Assembly: GCA_031552995.1 (NCBI GenBank) | Contig: JAVBMB010000024.1 | Location: forward strand, 1 to 32,738 | From: JAVBMB01 sp031552995 | GTDB lineage: Bacteria > Bacillota > Clostridia > Oscillospirales > Butyricicoccaceae | DNA length: 32,738 bases | Direction: 5' to 3' | Part shown: positions 1 through 7,755 of the stretch, piece after piece | How positions within the stretch are numbered: position 1 is the stretch's first letter | Layout of the letters: the number at the start of each line of letters is the position of its first letter | Notes under the pieces: generated by a model | What the model was told of the DNA's origin: nothing | Databases searched by the model: none | What the model saw: only the letters and a program-made list of their open reading frames with translations | Translations under genes and position numbers: made by a program

Positions 1-1
1 G

Positions 2-829
2 GCAAACGCGTGGGCAAAGCTCAGGCGCGACAAGCTGGCTATGATTGGCTTTGTTTTTATCGTGCTGATTATTCTGCTTGCGATATTCGGCCCGCTTATA
101 CAGCCCTACACATACGACGGGCAGGATTATTCGGCCATAAACCAGACACCGAGCGGAGCCCATTGGTTCGGCACCGACAAGTTCGGGAGAGACCTGTTTG
201 TGCGCATCGCCTATGGCGCGCGCATAAGCCTGACGGTCGGCTTTGTCGCCGCCGGCATAAACATGGTCATCGGCGTGCTGTACGGCGGTATCGCCGGCTA
301 TCTGGGCGGCATGGCGGATATGGTGATGATGCGCATTGTAGATATTATCAATGCCATACCGTCGCTGCTGTATATCATACTCGTCATGGTGTTTTTGGGG
401 GCGAATATGACGAGCATCTTAATCGCGCTGACGCTGACGTATTGGATAGGCACGGCGAGAATGGTGCGCTCTCAGGTGCTGACGCTGCGCAGTCAGGATT
501 TTGCGCTTGCCGCTAAAGTGATCGGAGAGACCGATTTAAGCATCCTTTTGCGCCACCTTGTGCCAAACAGCATGGGGCCGATTATCGTGACGGTGACATT
601 CCTCATACCTCAGGCGATATTTTACGAGGCGTTTTTAAGCTTTATCGGCATCGGGATATCTGTTCCGGTGGCAAGCTGGGGCACGCTCGCCAACGACTCA
701 ATTTCGAACATGAGCATGTACCCGCACCTGATGATATTCCCGACGCTTGCGATCAGCCTTACAATGTTTGCGCTCAACTTCATCGGCGACGGCCTGCGCG
801 ACGCGCTTGACCCGCGCCTTAAGAAATAA
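2..829 (+). CDS. Oligopeptide/dipeptide ABC transporter permease (OppC/DppC family), 5' partial
   Basis: This is the second membrane subunit of a peptide-type ABC importer, which with a partner permease forms the path for peptides across the cytoplasmic membrane. The reading frame is open to the left edge, and the residues before the first ATG (41) read like the family's cytosolic start (KLRRDKLAMIGF), so the true start lies outside the window. A first membrane segment follows at once (IVLIILLAIFGPLI). The EAA loop that docks on the ATPase is clear near the C-terminus (EAFLSFIGIGISVPVASWG). The stop is 13 bases before oppD, so it is co-transcribed with both ATPases. The other permease and the binding protein should lie upstream. 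Family assignment is firm; the substrate (oligopeptide, dipeptide or other) cannot be told from the sequence. Confidence 0.93.
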   Translation, partial: ANAWAKLRRDKLAMIGFVFIVLIILLAIFGPLIQPYTYDGQDYSAINQTPSGAHWFGTDKFGRDLFVRIAYGARISLTVGFVAAGINMVIGVLYGGIAGYLGGMADMVMMRIVDIINAIPSLLYIILVMVFLGANMTSILIALTLTYWIGTARMVRSQVLTLRSQDFALAAKVIGETDLSILLRHLVPNSMGPIIVTVTFLIPQAIFYEAFLSFIGIGISVPVASWGTLANDSISNMSMYPHLMIFPTLAISLTMFALNFIGDGLRDALDPRLKK

Positions 830-842
830 GGGGGGCGCAGGT

Positions 843-1841
843 ATGAGTGAACATCTTCTTGAAGTAAAAAACCTTAAAACCGGCTTCAACATCCCGGGCG
901 GCGTCGTCTCGGCGGTCCGCGGGGTGGATTTTCATGTCGACCACGGCGAGTTCCTTGGTATCGTCGGCGAATCCGGCTGCGGCAAAAGTGTGACTATGCT
1001 GTCAATCATGCGTCTGCTGGCCGACAATGCCTTCGTCACCGCCGACGCGATAAGCTTTGACGGCGCGGATATGATGGCGATGAGCGAGAAAGAGACGCGC
1101 AAAATCCACGGCAACCAAATAGGCATGATATTTCAGGATCCGCTGACATGCCTCAACCCGCTCTTCACTATCGGCAACCAGCTGTGCGAACCGCTTAAAG
1201 TACACAAAAACATGAAAAAGACCGAGGCAAAAGCCCGCGCGATAGAGCTGCTCGACCTTGTCGGCATCTCAAGCCCGGAGAGCAGGCTGAAGCAGTACCC
1301 GCACGAGTTTTCCGGCGGTATGCGCCAGCGCGCGATGATTGCGATGGCGATGTCGTGCAACCCTAAGCTGCTTATAGCCGACGAGCCGACAACCGCGCTT
1401 GACGTGACGATTCAGACACAGATACTCGAGCTGATGAAATCGCTTCGCGACCGGTTTTCGATGGCGACGGTGCTGATAACCCATGACCTCGGTGTTATCG
1501 CTTCAACCTGTTCGCGCGTCATAGTCATGTACGGCGGGCTTATTATGGAGCACGGCACCGTCGAGGATATATTCTACCGCACCGGCCATCCTTACACAAA
1601 GGGGCTGCTCAACTCGGTGCCCGGGATGGGAGAGCGAAAAAAAGACAAGCTGATACCGATACCCGGCAGCCCGCCGGACCTTATGCGTCCGCCCGCTGGC
1701 TGCCCGTTCGCGGCGCGGTGCGACTATACGATGCGCGTGTGCACCCTTGCCCAGCCGGAGCTGACAGAGCTTTTACCCGGGCACCATACGGCATGCTGGC
1801 TGAAGCATCCCAAAGCTCGGGCGATGACGGAGGTGCTGTGA
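843..1841 (+). CDS. oppD: Peptide ABC transporter ATP-binding protein (OppD/DppD)
   Basis: First of two ATPases that drive the peptide importer; it sits on the cytoplasmic face of the permeases. The protein has 332 residues, normal for OppD. Walker A is at about residues 42-49 (GESGCGKS), the ABC signature is HEFSGGMRQR, and Walker B is LLIADEPTTALD. The C-terminal oligopeptide-transporter extension has the typical PPAGCPFAARC cysteine cluster. The ATG at 843 was chosen over an in-frame upstream ATG at 747 because it follows a GGGGGG-rich ribosome site and starts exactly at the family N-terminus (MSEHLLEVKNL); the upstream frame would overlap oppC by 83 bases. Its stop overlaps the oppF start by one base, implying translational coupling. 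The symbol is a family label, because dppD would be equally valid. Confidence 0.94.
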   Translation: MSEHLLEVKNLKTGFNIPGGVVSAVRGVDFHVDHGEFLGIVGESGCGKSVTMLSIMRLLADNAFVTADAISFDGADMMAMSEKETRKIHGNQIGMIFQDPLTCLNPLFTIGNQLCEPLKVHKNMKKTEAKARAIELLDLVGISSPESRLKQYPHEFSGGMRQRAMIAMAMSCNPKLLIADEPTTALDVTIQTQILELMKSLRDRFSMATVLITHDLGVIASTCSRVIVMYGGLIMEHGTVEDIFYRTGHPYTKGLLNSVPGMGERKKDKLIPIPGSPPDLMRPPAGCPFAARCDYTMRVCTLAQPELTELLPGHHTACWLKHPKARAMTEVL

Positions 1842-2833
1842 TGGACGAGCGCAAAGCTCTGCTTAAGGTCGACGACCTTAAGATGTATTTTCCGATACGC
1901 TCCGGCGCTTTCGGCAAAGGCTCGGTAAAATACCTCAAAGCCGTAAACGGCGTCACATTCGATATCGCGGTGGGCGAGACATTCGGCCTCGTCGGTGAAT
2001 CTGGCTGCGGGAAGACGACTGTCGGCCGCTCTATAGTCAAGCTGTACAATACAACAGGCGGCACGATTGAGTTCGACGGAACCGACATAACAAAGATGGA
2101 CAACAAGCAGTTTTTCCCGTTTCGCCGCCGCATGCAGATGATATTCCAGGACCCGTATACATCGCTCGACCCGCGGCAGCCGGTAAGCGAGATAATCGGC
2201 GCGCCGCTGACCATTCACGACATCACCTCCACAAAGGCCGAGCGGGATGAGCGCGTGCGCGAGCTGATACATATGGTCGGGCTTAAAGATGACCACATCA
2301 ACCGCTACCCGCACGAGTTCAGCGGCGGTCAGCGGCAGAGGATAGGTATAGCGCGCGCGCTTGCCGTCATGCCGCAGTTCATCGTCTGTGACGAACCCAT
2401 ATCGGCGCTTGACGTATCGATTCAGGCGCAGATAATCAACATACTCGAGGAGTTTCAGCAGAAGTTCGGTTTCACATATCTGTTTATTTCGCACGATTTG
2501 TCGATGATAAGGCATATCTCTCACCGTGTCGGCGTTATGTATCTCGGGTACATGGTGGAACTGGCCGAGGTGAATGAGTTGTACAGCCACATCAGACACC
2601 CGTATACCGAGTCCCTGATAACGGCGGCTCCCGTTGCCGACCCCGAGCTGGCGCGCAAAAAGCGGCGCATCGTGCTGGAGGGTGATGTGCCGTCACCGCT
2701 TAATCCGCCGTCGGGATGCCCGTTCAGGACTCGCTGCCGTTATGTAAGCGACATATGCGCCAAGGAGAATCCCGCGCTAAAAGACGTCGGCGGCGGGCAT
2801 ATGGTCGCCTGCCACAATATGCTGGATAACTGA
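1841..2833 (+). CDS. oppF: Peptide ABC transporter ATP-binding protein (OppF/DppF)
   Basis: Second ATPase of the peptide importer, paired with OppD as a heterodimer. It has 330 residues. Walker A is GESGCGKTT, the signature is HEFSGGQRQRIGIARAL, and Walker B is FIVCDEPISALD. The C-terminal extension carries GCPFRTRC and a further Cys, as usual in OppD/OppF proteins. The start at 1841 forms an ATGA overlap with the oppD stop and gives the family start MDERKALLKVDDLKMYF; the in-frame codon at 1718 lies inside oppD and is not credible. It is the last gene of the operon, followed after about 40 bases by a strong hairpin terminator. Confidence 0.94.
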   Translation: MDERKALLKVDDLKMYFPIRSGAFGKGSVKYLKAVNGVTFDIAVGETFGLVGESGCGKTTVGRSIVKLYNTTGGTIEFDGTDITKMDNKQFFPFRRRMQMIFQDPYTSLDPRQPVSEIIGAPLTIHDITSTKAERDERVRELIHMVGLKDDHINRYPHEFSGGQRQRIGIARALAVMPQFIVCDEPISALDVSIQAQIINILEEFQQKFGFTYLFISHDLSMIRHISHRVGVMYLGYMVELAEVNELYSHIRHPYTESLITAAPVADPELARKKRRIVLEGDVPSPLNPPSGCPFRTRCRYVSDICAKENPALKDVGGGHMVACHNMLDN

Positions 2834-2871
2834 CGTATTGCGGCGTCCAAGTGCCGCTGTTGTCAAAACGC

Positions 2872-2907
2872 AAAGCCGCCTGTGACAGATGTCACAGGCG
2901 GCTTTTT
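2872..2907 (+). terminator. Bidirectional Rho-independent terminator between oppF and the aminoacylase gene
   Basis: A perfect 15-bp stem has arms 2872-2886 and 2891-2905 with an AGAT loop. It is followed by a T run on the plus strand and preceded by AAA, so it can also stop the convergent minus-strand gene that ends at 2957. Confidence 0.93.
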
Positions 2908-2956
2908 GGACCTGAATTACAATACGAGATATATGAGTCATATTATACAAATAGTA

Positions 2957-4696
2957 TTAGATTTCGTCTGTCTTGCGAAGCATCCGTCCGGCCATCGCAC
3001 CCAAATGGCGCTTGTTCTCTATGGTAGGCACGCCGTTGACGACAACATGCTCAAAGCCCTCGGGGTACTGAAGCGGGTTTTCGTCCATATCATAGCTGTA
3101 AAGCTTTTCTCTGTCCAGCACAACGATGTCGGCATAATTCCCCGTCTTTATTACGCCGCGGCCGGGCAGGGCAAATCTCTCGGCGGGGTAGCCGCTAATC
3201 TGGCGGATTGTGTCCTCGAAGCGGGGCTTGCCGTGCTCAAGGATATACCGTGGTATAAAGCTGATGGTCATCGGGTTTGGCAGCAACGGCAGCTCGTCGT
3301 TTTTCATATAATTTGTGTCTTTTGTGCAGCAACAGCCGTCGGCGCACGGCATGGCCATCGGATGGCGGCTGAGTATTGTATTCGCCTCGACAAAGCCGGC
3401 CATATTGATAGTCGCGCCCATATCCGGGTCCTCGACGAACAAATCCATCATCAGGTCAAGCGGATGCATCCCCTTTTCCTCGGCATAGGCTTGGAAGCAC
3501 TTGCCTATGTGCGCGGAGTTCTTGTGCGCCGTTATCGCCATCAGGTTGAAGTAGTTCATCGGCTGCGCGCTGTCCATCATCGGGAACATCCCGGCTTCGA
3601 TAACCTTATGCACCATCAGGCGGAAGTCGGGCACGGTGAAGTTTGTCGCCAAATGCGCCCTCGAGCCGGACATCAGTACAAACGGCTTAAGGTACATCGC
3701 AAAATAGGGGGTTGTAAAGTCCACGCTGTACGGGCTGGGGATGACGTCATACGACAGGTCAACACCCTCGGCAGCCATTTTTTCAAAGTATGCTATGGTG
3801 TCCAGCGCTGCCTGCGCGCCGCCTTCCGGCGTCGCCGCCATGCCAAGGACATGCACGTGAGACACGTTTGCGCGCACACCGGCAGCCTTGGCCTGCTCAA
3901 GCATCTCTATGTAGCCCTCCATACGCCCACCGGTGCCGTCCATCTTCATGCTATATGTATGTGAGGCAAATGTGCCGTCATATTTCTTGACGATTTTCAG
4001 CATCTCAATCGTCTCGGCGTCGCTTGCGAACGGCCCGGGTATGTAAGTGGGGTCACGTCCGGTCGACAAACCAAACGCGCCGGCTTTCAGGCACTCTTCC
4101 ACGGCGTCGGCCAGCTTTTGCAGCTCTTCCGGCGTCGCCTCGCGCAGGCTGTCCATGCCCATAACGGCGCCGCGGATGGCGCTGTATCCGGCAAGCGGCG
4201 CAATATTGCAGTCCATTCCGGCTTTGTTGCACTTGTCGATATACTCGCTAAACGTCTTCCAGTCAAGCTCGATGTTATACAGCTCCTTCAGCGCAGCCGC
4301 GGCTTTATCCTTTGGCAGCATCAGCGTAACACGCTCAAAATATTTCGGCTGCGCTTTAAACGACACATCAAAATCGACAATCGCGCTGCGATACACCTCG
4401 TCGCCCATCGGCGCCATCGCGTGGCCGCAGTTGCCGCCTACAACGGTTGTGACGCCCTGCATCAGGTACGCCTCCGTGCTCGGCTGCATAAGCACGCCCA
4501 GGTCGGTGTGCCCGTGCGGCTCGATAAAGCCGGGCGTCACCGCCTTGCCCCCGGCATCAATCGTCCGTTTGGCGCTCTCGCCGGCAAGGTCGCCTATTTT
4601 TGCAATTTTATCGCCAATAATGCCAAGATCCGCCTTGTACGCGTCGCTGCCGGTGCCGTCGAAGATTGTTCCGTTTTTAATAATCAGATCAAACAT
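2957..4696 (-). CDS. N-acyl-D-amino-acid deacylase (D-aminoacylase-type amidohydrolase)
   Basis: A 579-residue amidohydrolase of the N-acyl-D-amino-acid deacylase family, which removes the acyl group from N-acyl-D-amino acids; some members act on D-residue dipeptides instead. The metal-site pattern is complete: PHGHTD (His61, His63, Asp65), GNCG (Cys90), SHTYS (His246), VSH (His280) and an Asp in the CADG motif (Asp453). The C-terminal strand block that closes the composite beta-sandwich is present (NYADIVVLD). The ATG at 4696 follows GGGAGG and gives the family start MFDLIIKNG; the upstream in-frame codon at 4792 is rejected because it lies in the promoter/operator region. There is no signal peptide, so it is cytosolic. 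It is divergent from a TetR regulator that probably controls it. Natural substrate is unknown. Confidence 0.9.
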   Translation of the reverse strand: MFDLIIKNGTIFDGTGSDAYKADLGIIGDKIAKIGDLAGESAKRTIDAGGKAVTPGFIEPHGHTDLGVLMQPSTEAYLMQGVTTVVGGNCGHAMAPMGDEVYRSAIVDFDVSFKAQPKYFERVTLMLPKDKAAAALKELYNIELDWKTFSEYIDKCNKAGMDCNIAPLAGYSAIRGAVMGMDSLREATPEELQKLADAVEECLKAGAFGLSTGRDPTYIPGPFASDAETIEMLKIVKKYDGTFASHTYSMKMDGTGGRMEGYIEMLEQAKAAGVRANVSHVHVLGMAATPEGGAQAALDTIAYFEKMAAEGVDLSYDVIPSPYSVDFTTPYFAMYLKPFVLMSGSRAHLATNFTVPDFRLMVHKVIEAGMFPMMDSAQPMNYFNLMAITAHKNSAHIGKCFQAYAEEKGMHPLDLMMDLFVEDPDMGATINMAGFVEANTILSRHPMAMPCADGCCCTKDTNYMKNDELPLLPNPMTISFIPRYILEHGKPRFEDTIRQISGYPAERFALPGRGVIKTGNYADIVVLDREKLYSYDMDENPLQYPEGFEHVVVNGVPTIENKRHLGAMAGRMLRKTDEI

Positions 4697-4775
4697 AATT
4701 GCCTCCCCAATACCATTCCGGCGCAAGCCGGTGTTTTGTCCGCGCTCCATGCCGCAAAGCGGCCGTCGGCATGTA

Positions 4776-4795
4776 AATATGACTTTAGTCATATT
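4776..4795. promoter_or_regulatory. Palindromic operator candidate for the adjacent TetR regulator
   Basis: A perfect inverted repeat has half-sites AATATGAC and GTCATATT separated by TTTA. It overlaps the -10 box (4793-4798) and start region of the minus-strand aminoacylase promoter, so a bound repressor would block that gene. Assignment to the TetR protein rests on position and symmetry only. Confidence 0.7.
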
Positions 4796-4821
4796 GTAGT
4801 TGACATTTACATTTTTGTCAA
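4793..4821 (-). promoter_or_regulatory. Sigma-A promoter of the aminoacylase gene
   Basis: Read on the minus strand, TTGACA (4816-4821), a 17-bp spacer and TACAAT (4793-4798) form a near-consensus promoter about 90 bases upstream of the aminoacylase start. It interlocks with the divergent tetR promoter. Confidence 0.75.
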
Positions 4822-4828
4822 ATAAAAT
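4800..4828 (+). promoter_or_regulatory. Sigma-A promoter of the tetR gene
   Basis: TTGACA (4800-4805), a 17-bp spacer and TAAAAT (4823-4828) precede the regulator by about 80 bases. The two divergent -35 boxes are inverted copies of each other (TTGACA/TGTCAA, 10 bases apart), so the two polymerases would compete for the same stretch. Confidence 0.72.
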
Positions 4829-4910
4829 ATAGATGAATAGCGCAATCTGTATATATTGCCCAATCAGGGGCGCTGCAATTATCTATAATCCATAATCAAC
4901 GGGAGACAAT

Positions 4911-5558
4911 ATGCCACACAAAACATTCTATAACCTGCCGGATGAAAAGCAGAATCGAATAATAACCAGCGCGATTGACGAGTTCATACGCTGCCCGTAC
5001 GACAAGACAAGCATCAACCGCATCGTTGACGGTGCCGGAATATCTAAGGGCAGCTTCTACCAATATTTCGATGACAAGAACGACCTGTATATCCACTGCC
5101 TGACCGACCTGTTCGGCAAAACCGCCGCCCGCGTTATGGACAAATACAAAGCCCCTCTGCACGCAATAATGGAGCAAGTTACCTCGCTTGGCATGGAAAA
5201 GACAATCAGCATGCATCGCGGCGATATTGTCGAATGGATAGGCGAGCGCAATTACAGCTTTTTGCTGACCATAACCTCAGCCCCGCGCATCGTGCGCAAC
5301 GCCGTGATGCTGGAGGTTGCCGCCACGCTCATTGCGCCGGTCATCCGAAGTGAGCTCGGGCGCGATGAGAGCGTGCGCAAAGATGTAGACCTGGATTTTT
5401 TCACATACCTGCTCAGCATCGCCGAGTTCGTTGCGGTCGAGTACTCCGGCCAGCGCGGCATGGATATGCCGGCTGTCAGCCGGCATGAGTACGACTATCT
5501 GCGCGCGATATACGGCTATATTACCCTGCCGGAGGGCGACCGCTCCGCGCGGCCCTAA
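4911..5558 (+). CDS. TetR/AcrR family transcriptional regulator
   Basis: A 215-residue one-component regulator. The N-terminal 60 residues carry the TetR helix-turn-helix, ending in GISKGSFYQYF followed by the usual DKNDLY. The remaining helical domain is the ligand and dimerisation part and gives no clue to the effector. The ATG at 4911 follows GGGAG at suitable spacing. It is divergent from the D-aminoacylase gene, and the shared region holds a perfect palindrome and two interlocking promoters, so it most likely represses that gene and possibly itself. Effector is unknown; an N-acyl amino acid or D-amino acid derivative is a guess. Confidence 0.9.
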   Translation: MPHKTFYNLPDEKQNRIITSAIDEFIRCPYDKTSINRIVDGAGISKGSFYQYFDDKNDLYIHCLTDLFGKTAARVMDKYKAPLHAIMEQVTSLGMEKTISMHRGDIVEWIGERNYSFLLTITSAPRIVRNAVMLEVAATLIAPVIRSELGRDESVRKDVDLDFFTYLLSIAEFVAVEYSGQRGMDMPAVSRHEYDYLRAIYGYITLPEGDRSARP

Positions 5559-5617
5559 ACGTGCGTTTAACCAACCCGACAGGCAAGCGCGGCAAACCGC
5601 CCGGCAAAGCGAACAAA

Positions 5618-5639
5618 AAGCGCGGCAGATGCCGCGCTT
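5618..5639 (-). terminator. Rho-independent terminator (minus strand), distal copy
   Basis: A perfect 9-bp GC-rich stem (5618-5626 / 5631-5639, loop AGAT) has an A-run at 5615-5619 on the plus strand, giving a T tract for minus-strand transcripts. It is the second of two stops after the gene at 5707-6111 and may also act weakly for tetR. Confidence 0.75.
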
Positions 5640-5657
5640 AGATAAGAAAACAGCAAA

Positions 5658-5678
5658 AGACATCGTTATCCGATGTCT
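5658..5678 (-). terminator. Rho-independent terminator (minus strand), proximal copy
   Basis: An 8-bp stem (5658-5665 / 5671-5678) with a 5-base loop is followed on the minus strand by TTTT. It lies about 30 bases after the stop of the deoxyribosyltransferase-like gene. Confidence 0.65.
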
Positions 5679-5706
5679 CCTGTAATCAGTATAAAGACGT
5701 AAACCC

Positions 5707-6111
5707 TTATGCCGCGGGGTTGTCTGTTCGCAATTTTACCGCCAGCTCTTCAATGCCGCCGGCAAACTGAATAACATTGGGGAGCCAATAGAACGCAGAT
5801 GTGTTGTCATCACATTTAAAGTATCTATCGTCCTCATGCGCTATGTAAATGCTTTTGTTCAAGGCTGCCGCTATCCCCAGTTCTACGTGCGTTCCCCTGC
5901 CTTGTGGGGTTAAAACAATTAAAATATCGGCGTTCTTCACTCCGTCAAGCTCTTTTTGGCCGACGGCCTTTAATGTTTCCGCGTCAGTTTCTTTAATCGA
6001 GCCGTGTACGGTCCAATCGTAAGTATGCTCCCATCCGCAGCTTGTCAATAATTTTGCCAGATCTTGTACCTGCCTGTAGTTTTCCAGCTTGGACGCTATA
6101 TAAAACTTCAT
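5707..6111 (-). CDS. Nucleoside 2-deoxyribosyltransferase-like protein
   Basis: A 134-residue soluble protein with a Rossmann-like pattern typical of the nucleoside 2-deoxyribosyltransferase superfamily: an N-terminal MKFYIAS strand, the ADILIVL strand near residue 65, and the loop GRGTHVELGIA (residues 71-81), which carries the conserved Gly-Thr and a Glu (E77) in the place of the catalytic glutamate. True transferases move deoxyribose between bases; many small relatives are nucleotide or sugar-binding proteins of unknown job, so the reaction is not assured. The ATG at 6111 was chosen because GGAGG lies 7 bases before it; the codon at 6126 is a TTG upstream of that site. It is a single-gene unit with its own promoter and two terminators. 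Confidence 0.72.
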   Translation of the reverse strand: MKFYIASKLENYRQVQDLAKLLTSCGWEHTYDWTVHGSIKETDAETLKAVGQKELDGVKNADILIVLTPQGRGTHVELGIAAALNKSIYIAHEDDRYFKCDDNTSAFYWLPNVIQFAGGIEELAVKLRTDNPAA

Positions 6112-6156
6112 TCCATCCCTCCGCAAATATAAGCTTTTTTGTCAGATGATGTGTCA

Positions 6157-6184
6157 ATTATAACACTCTTGCCCCGTAAAGCAA
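6157..6184 (-). promoter_or_regulatory. Promoter of the deoxyribosyltransferase-like gene
   Basis: On the minus strand TTGCTT (6179-6184), a 16-bp spacer and TATAAT (6157-6162) lie about 45 bases before the start codon. The -10 is perfect and the -35 moderate. Confidence 0.6.
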
Positions 6185-6193
6185 ATCAAAAAG

Positions 6194-6284
6194 GCGGCAA
6201 ATATCACGCCGCGCGCAAAAGAGGCGTATACCCGCCTCCATAAAAGACCAATACCCGGCAAGGCTGAAAGCCTTGCCGGGTATT
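6194..6284 (-). terminator. Three terminator-like hairpins in series after rsgA
   Basis: In order of minus-strand transcription there is a perfect 16-bp stem (6250-6265 / 6269-6284, 3-base loop) followed by a weak TCTTTT tract. Next come a 6-bp stem (6221-6226 / 6233-6238) followed by TTTT and a 5-bp stem (6194-6198 / 6208-6212) followed by TTTTT. The first is strongest in structure; the others add T tracts. They separate rsgA from the promoter of the next gene. Confidence 0.7.
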
Positions 6285-6325
6285 GCGAAAAATACTTTAT
6301 ATCAGGCACTCTGCCGCCGCGCCGG

Positions 6326-7438
6326 TCAGATATACTTTTCCTCCGGCTCGCCGCCCGTGCCGCTCTCGGCATCGCGCGCGCGGTCGCGCTCTCTTCTGCT
6401 TTTCACTCCGGCCAGCGCGTCCTCTTCAAGCCGCTTGTTCTTCGAGGCGCTTTTGCGGTCGACAAACGCGTTTTCGCGCTTTTGCGCATTGTACTCATCC
6501 CACCGCTCGCCCGGCAGCGCACCGCTGGAAAGGGCCTCACGCACGGCGCAGCCCGGCTCGTTTGTGTGGCCGCAGTCACTGAAGCGGCAGCGAGAAATAA
6601 CGCTCTCCACGTCGTCAAACATCGCCTCAATACCGCCCACCGCGTCCCACAGCCCAAGCTCTCTCATGCCCGGCGTGTCAATTATCATTGCGCCGGACGG
6701 CAGCATAATAAGCTGACGGTGTGTTGTTGTGTGCCTGCCGCGCGCGTCGTCCTCCCGTATTTCCTTCACTTCCATCAGCTCGCTGCCAAAAAGCGTGTTG
6801 ACAAGCGATGACTTCCCGACGCCCGACATACCCAAAAATACCGCCGTGCGCCGGGGCCGGAGATATGCGCCCAGCGCGTCCAGCCCGTCTCCGGTTACGC
6901 AGCTCACCGGAATCACATCGATGTCCCGCGCGGTTGCGCGCGCTTCGCGTATCTGCGCCGCGGGGTCGGCGCACAGGTCGGCCTTTGTAAGCAGCACAAC
7001 GGGCAGCGCGCCGCTCTGCCGCGCCATAATCAGATATCTGGCGATTCGTGCCGCTTTAAAGTCGCGGTTTAATGACGACATAATAAAAACATAGTCAAAG
7101 TTTGCCGCCACGACCTGTTCCAGTATGGTTTTTGCGTATCCCGCGGCATGCCCGGCAAAATCACTCCGCGAAAACTTTGTGTTGCGCGGCAGCAGCTCGG
7201 CGATGCCCGAATCCCCGATGGGGTTGTGCTTTATCAGCACAAAGTCCCCAACAGCCGGCAAATCGCCGCTCTGCTTCGCGCGAAAAAGCATGCTGCCCGT
7301 CGGCACGGCGAAGGCTTCTCCCAGCTCGCATACCACTTTGCAGCGGTCGCGCCTAATCTCGATGACGCGTGCCGGAATCAGTCCGTCCAAGTTTTGTTCC
7401 TGACACGGCCTATAGCCGTAGTCGGTAATTGAAATCAA
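6326..7438 (-). CDS. rsgA: Ribosome small-subunit-dependent GTPase A (RsgA)
   Basis: A circularly permuted GTPase that checks late 30S subunit maturation. GTPase motifs come in the permuted order: TKAD (about 151-154), the P-loop GMSGVGKSS (203-211), TTTH (237-240) and DTPG (254-257). The zinc motif follows with Cys284, Cys289, His291 and Cys297. At 370 residues it is longer than the common form of about 290-300, with extra length before the P-loop and a charged Arg/Glu-rich tail; this is typical of the longer clostridial variant. The TTG at 7438 is preferred because GGAGG lies 6 bases upstream and the family start (SITDYGYRP) follows directly; a GTG at 7483 lies before that ribosome site. 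A leader with two terminator-like hairpins precedes it, suggesting regulation by attenuation. Confidence 0.9.
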   Translation of the reverse strand: MISITDYGYRPCQEQNLDGLIPARVIEIRRDRCKVVCELGEAFAVPTGSMLFRAKQSGDLPAVGDFVLIKHNPIGDSGIAELLPRNTKFSRSDFAGHAAGYAKTILEQVVAANFDYVFIMSSLNRDFKAARIARYLIMARQSGALPVVLLTKADLCADPAAQIREARATARDIDVIPVSCVTGDGLDALGAYLRPRRTAVFLGMSGVGKSSLVNTLFGSELMEVKEIREDDARGRHTTTHRQLIMLPSGAMIIDTPGMRELGLWDAVGGIEAMFDDVESVISRCRFSDCGHTNEPGCAVREALSSGALPGERWDEYNAQKRENAFVDRKSASKNKRLEEDALAGVKSRRERDRARDAESGTGGEPEEKYI

Positions 7439-7511
7439 TATTTTCCTCCATTCGCTCCGCCGCGGCTTTGCGGCGGCTTTCACATGTGTACACGTCTTTT
7501 CAGGCGCAAAA

Positions 7512-7556
7512 ATGCCGCTCGAAAGGCAGCCTTGTCCGGCTGCTCTTCTGCGGCAT
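7512..7556 (-). terminator. Leader terminator 2 upstream of rsgA
   Basis: Outer stem ATGCCGC/GCGGCAT and inner stem GCAGCC/GGCTGC form a stacked hairpin, followed on the minus strand by TTTTT (plus-strand A-run 7508-7512). It lies about 70 bases before the rsgA start. Confidence 0.68.
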
Positions 7557-7578
7557 CGTTTTCATATGAAAACAAAAA

Positions 7579-7599
7579 GGGATACGACAGCCGTATCCC
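7579..7599 (-). terminator. Leader terminator 1 upstream of rsgA
   Basis: A perfect 8-bp stem GGGATACG/CGTATCCC with a 5-base loop is followed on the minus strand by TTTTTG then TTTTC. No larger gene lies upstream of it on this strand, so it would end a short leader RNA. Confidence 0.75.
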
Positions 7600-7682
7600 G
7601 CAAAAAGCAGTGTAAACGAAAGGATGTCTGTTGCGGCGCGGCATGGCAGGTATTACCTGCGCTGTTTGCGCCCGATATTCGG

Positions 7683-7712
7683 TTAAGCGTCAATCACCTT
7701 TATATCAAACAT
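7683..7712 (-). CDS. Possible 9-residue leader peptide upstream of rsgA
   Basis: A minus-strand ORF encoding MFDIKVIDA has a strong ribosome site (AAAGGGG, 8 bases before the ATG) and sits about 40 bases after the expected transcription start and before two terminator-like hairpins. Short translated leaders at this position control downstream genes by ribosome stalling or translation rate. The peptide resembles none I know, and translation is inferred from the ribosome site only. Confidence 0.5.
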   Translation of the reverse strand: MFDIKVIDA

Positions 7713-7755
7713 TCAAACAACCCCTTTCACAAAAAAATCAACGGATTATCACATC

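Larger units (their letters stand above)
7439..7749 (-). promoter_or_regulatory. Attenuator-like 5' leader of rsgA
   Basis: The transcript from the promoter at 7756-7784 would run about 310 bases before rsgA. In order it holds a 9-codon ORF (7683-7712), a 6-bp hairpin (7655-7660 / 7646-7651) and terminator-like hairpin 1 (7579-7586 / 7592-7599, followed by TTTTT). Terminator-like hairpin 2 follows (outer stem 7512-7518 / 7550-7556, inner stem 7526-7531 / 7538-7543, followed by TTTTT), then the rsgA ribosome site. Two intrinsic terminators between promoter and gene are the hallmark of conditional termination. No known riboswitch class was recognised. Confidence 0.65.

Noticed and set aside
2882..3964. 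360-codon plus-strand open frame
   Set aside because: It lies fully antisense to the clear D-aminoacylase gene, starts inside a terminator and reads as low-complexity Arg/His/Ala protein. It is a GC-rich shadow frame.
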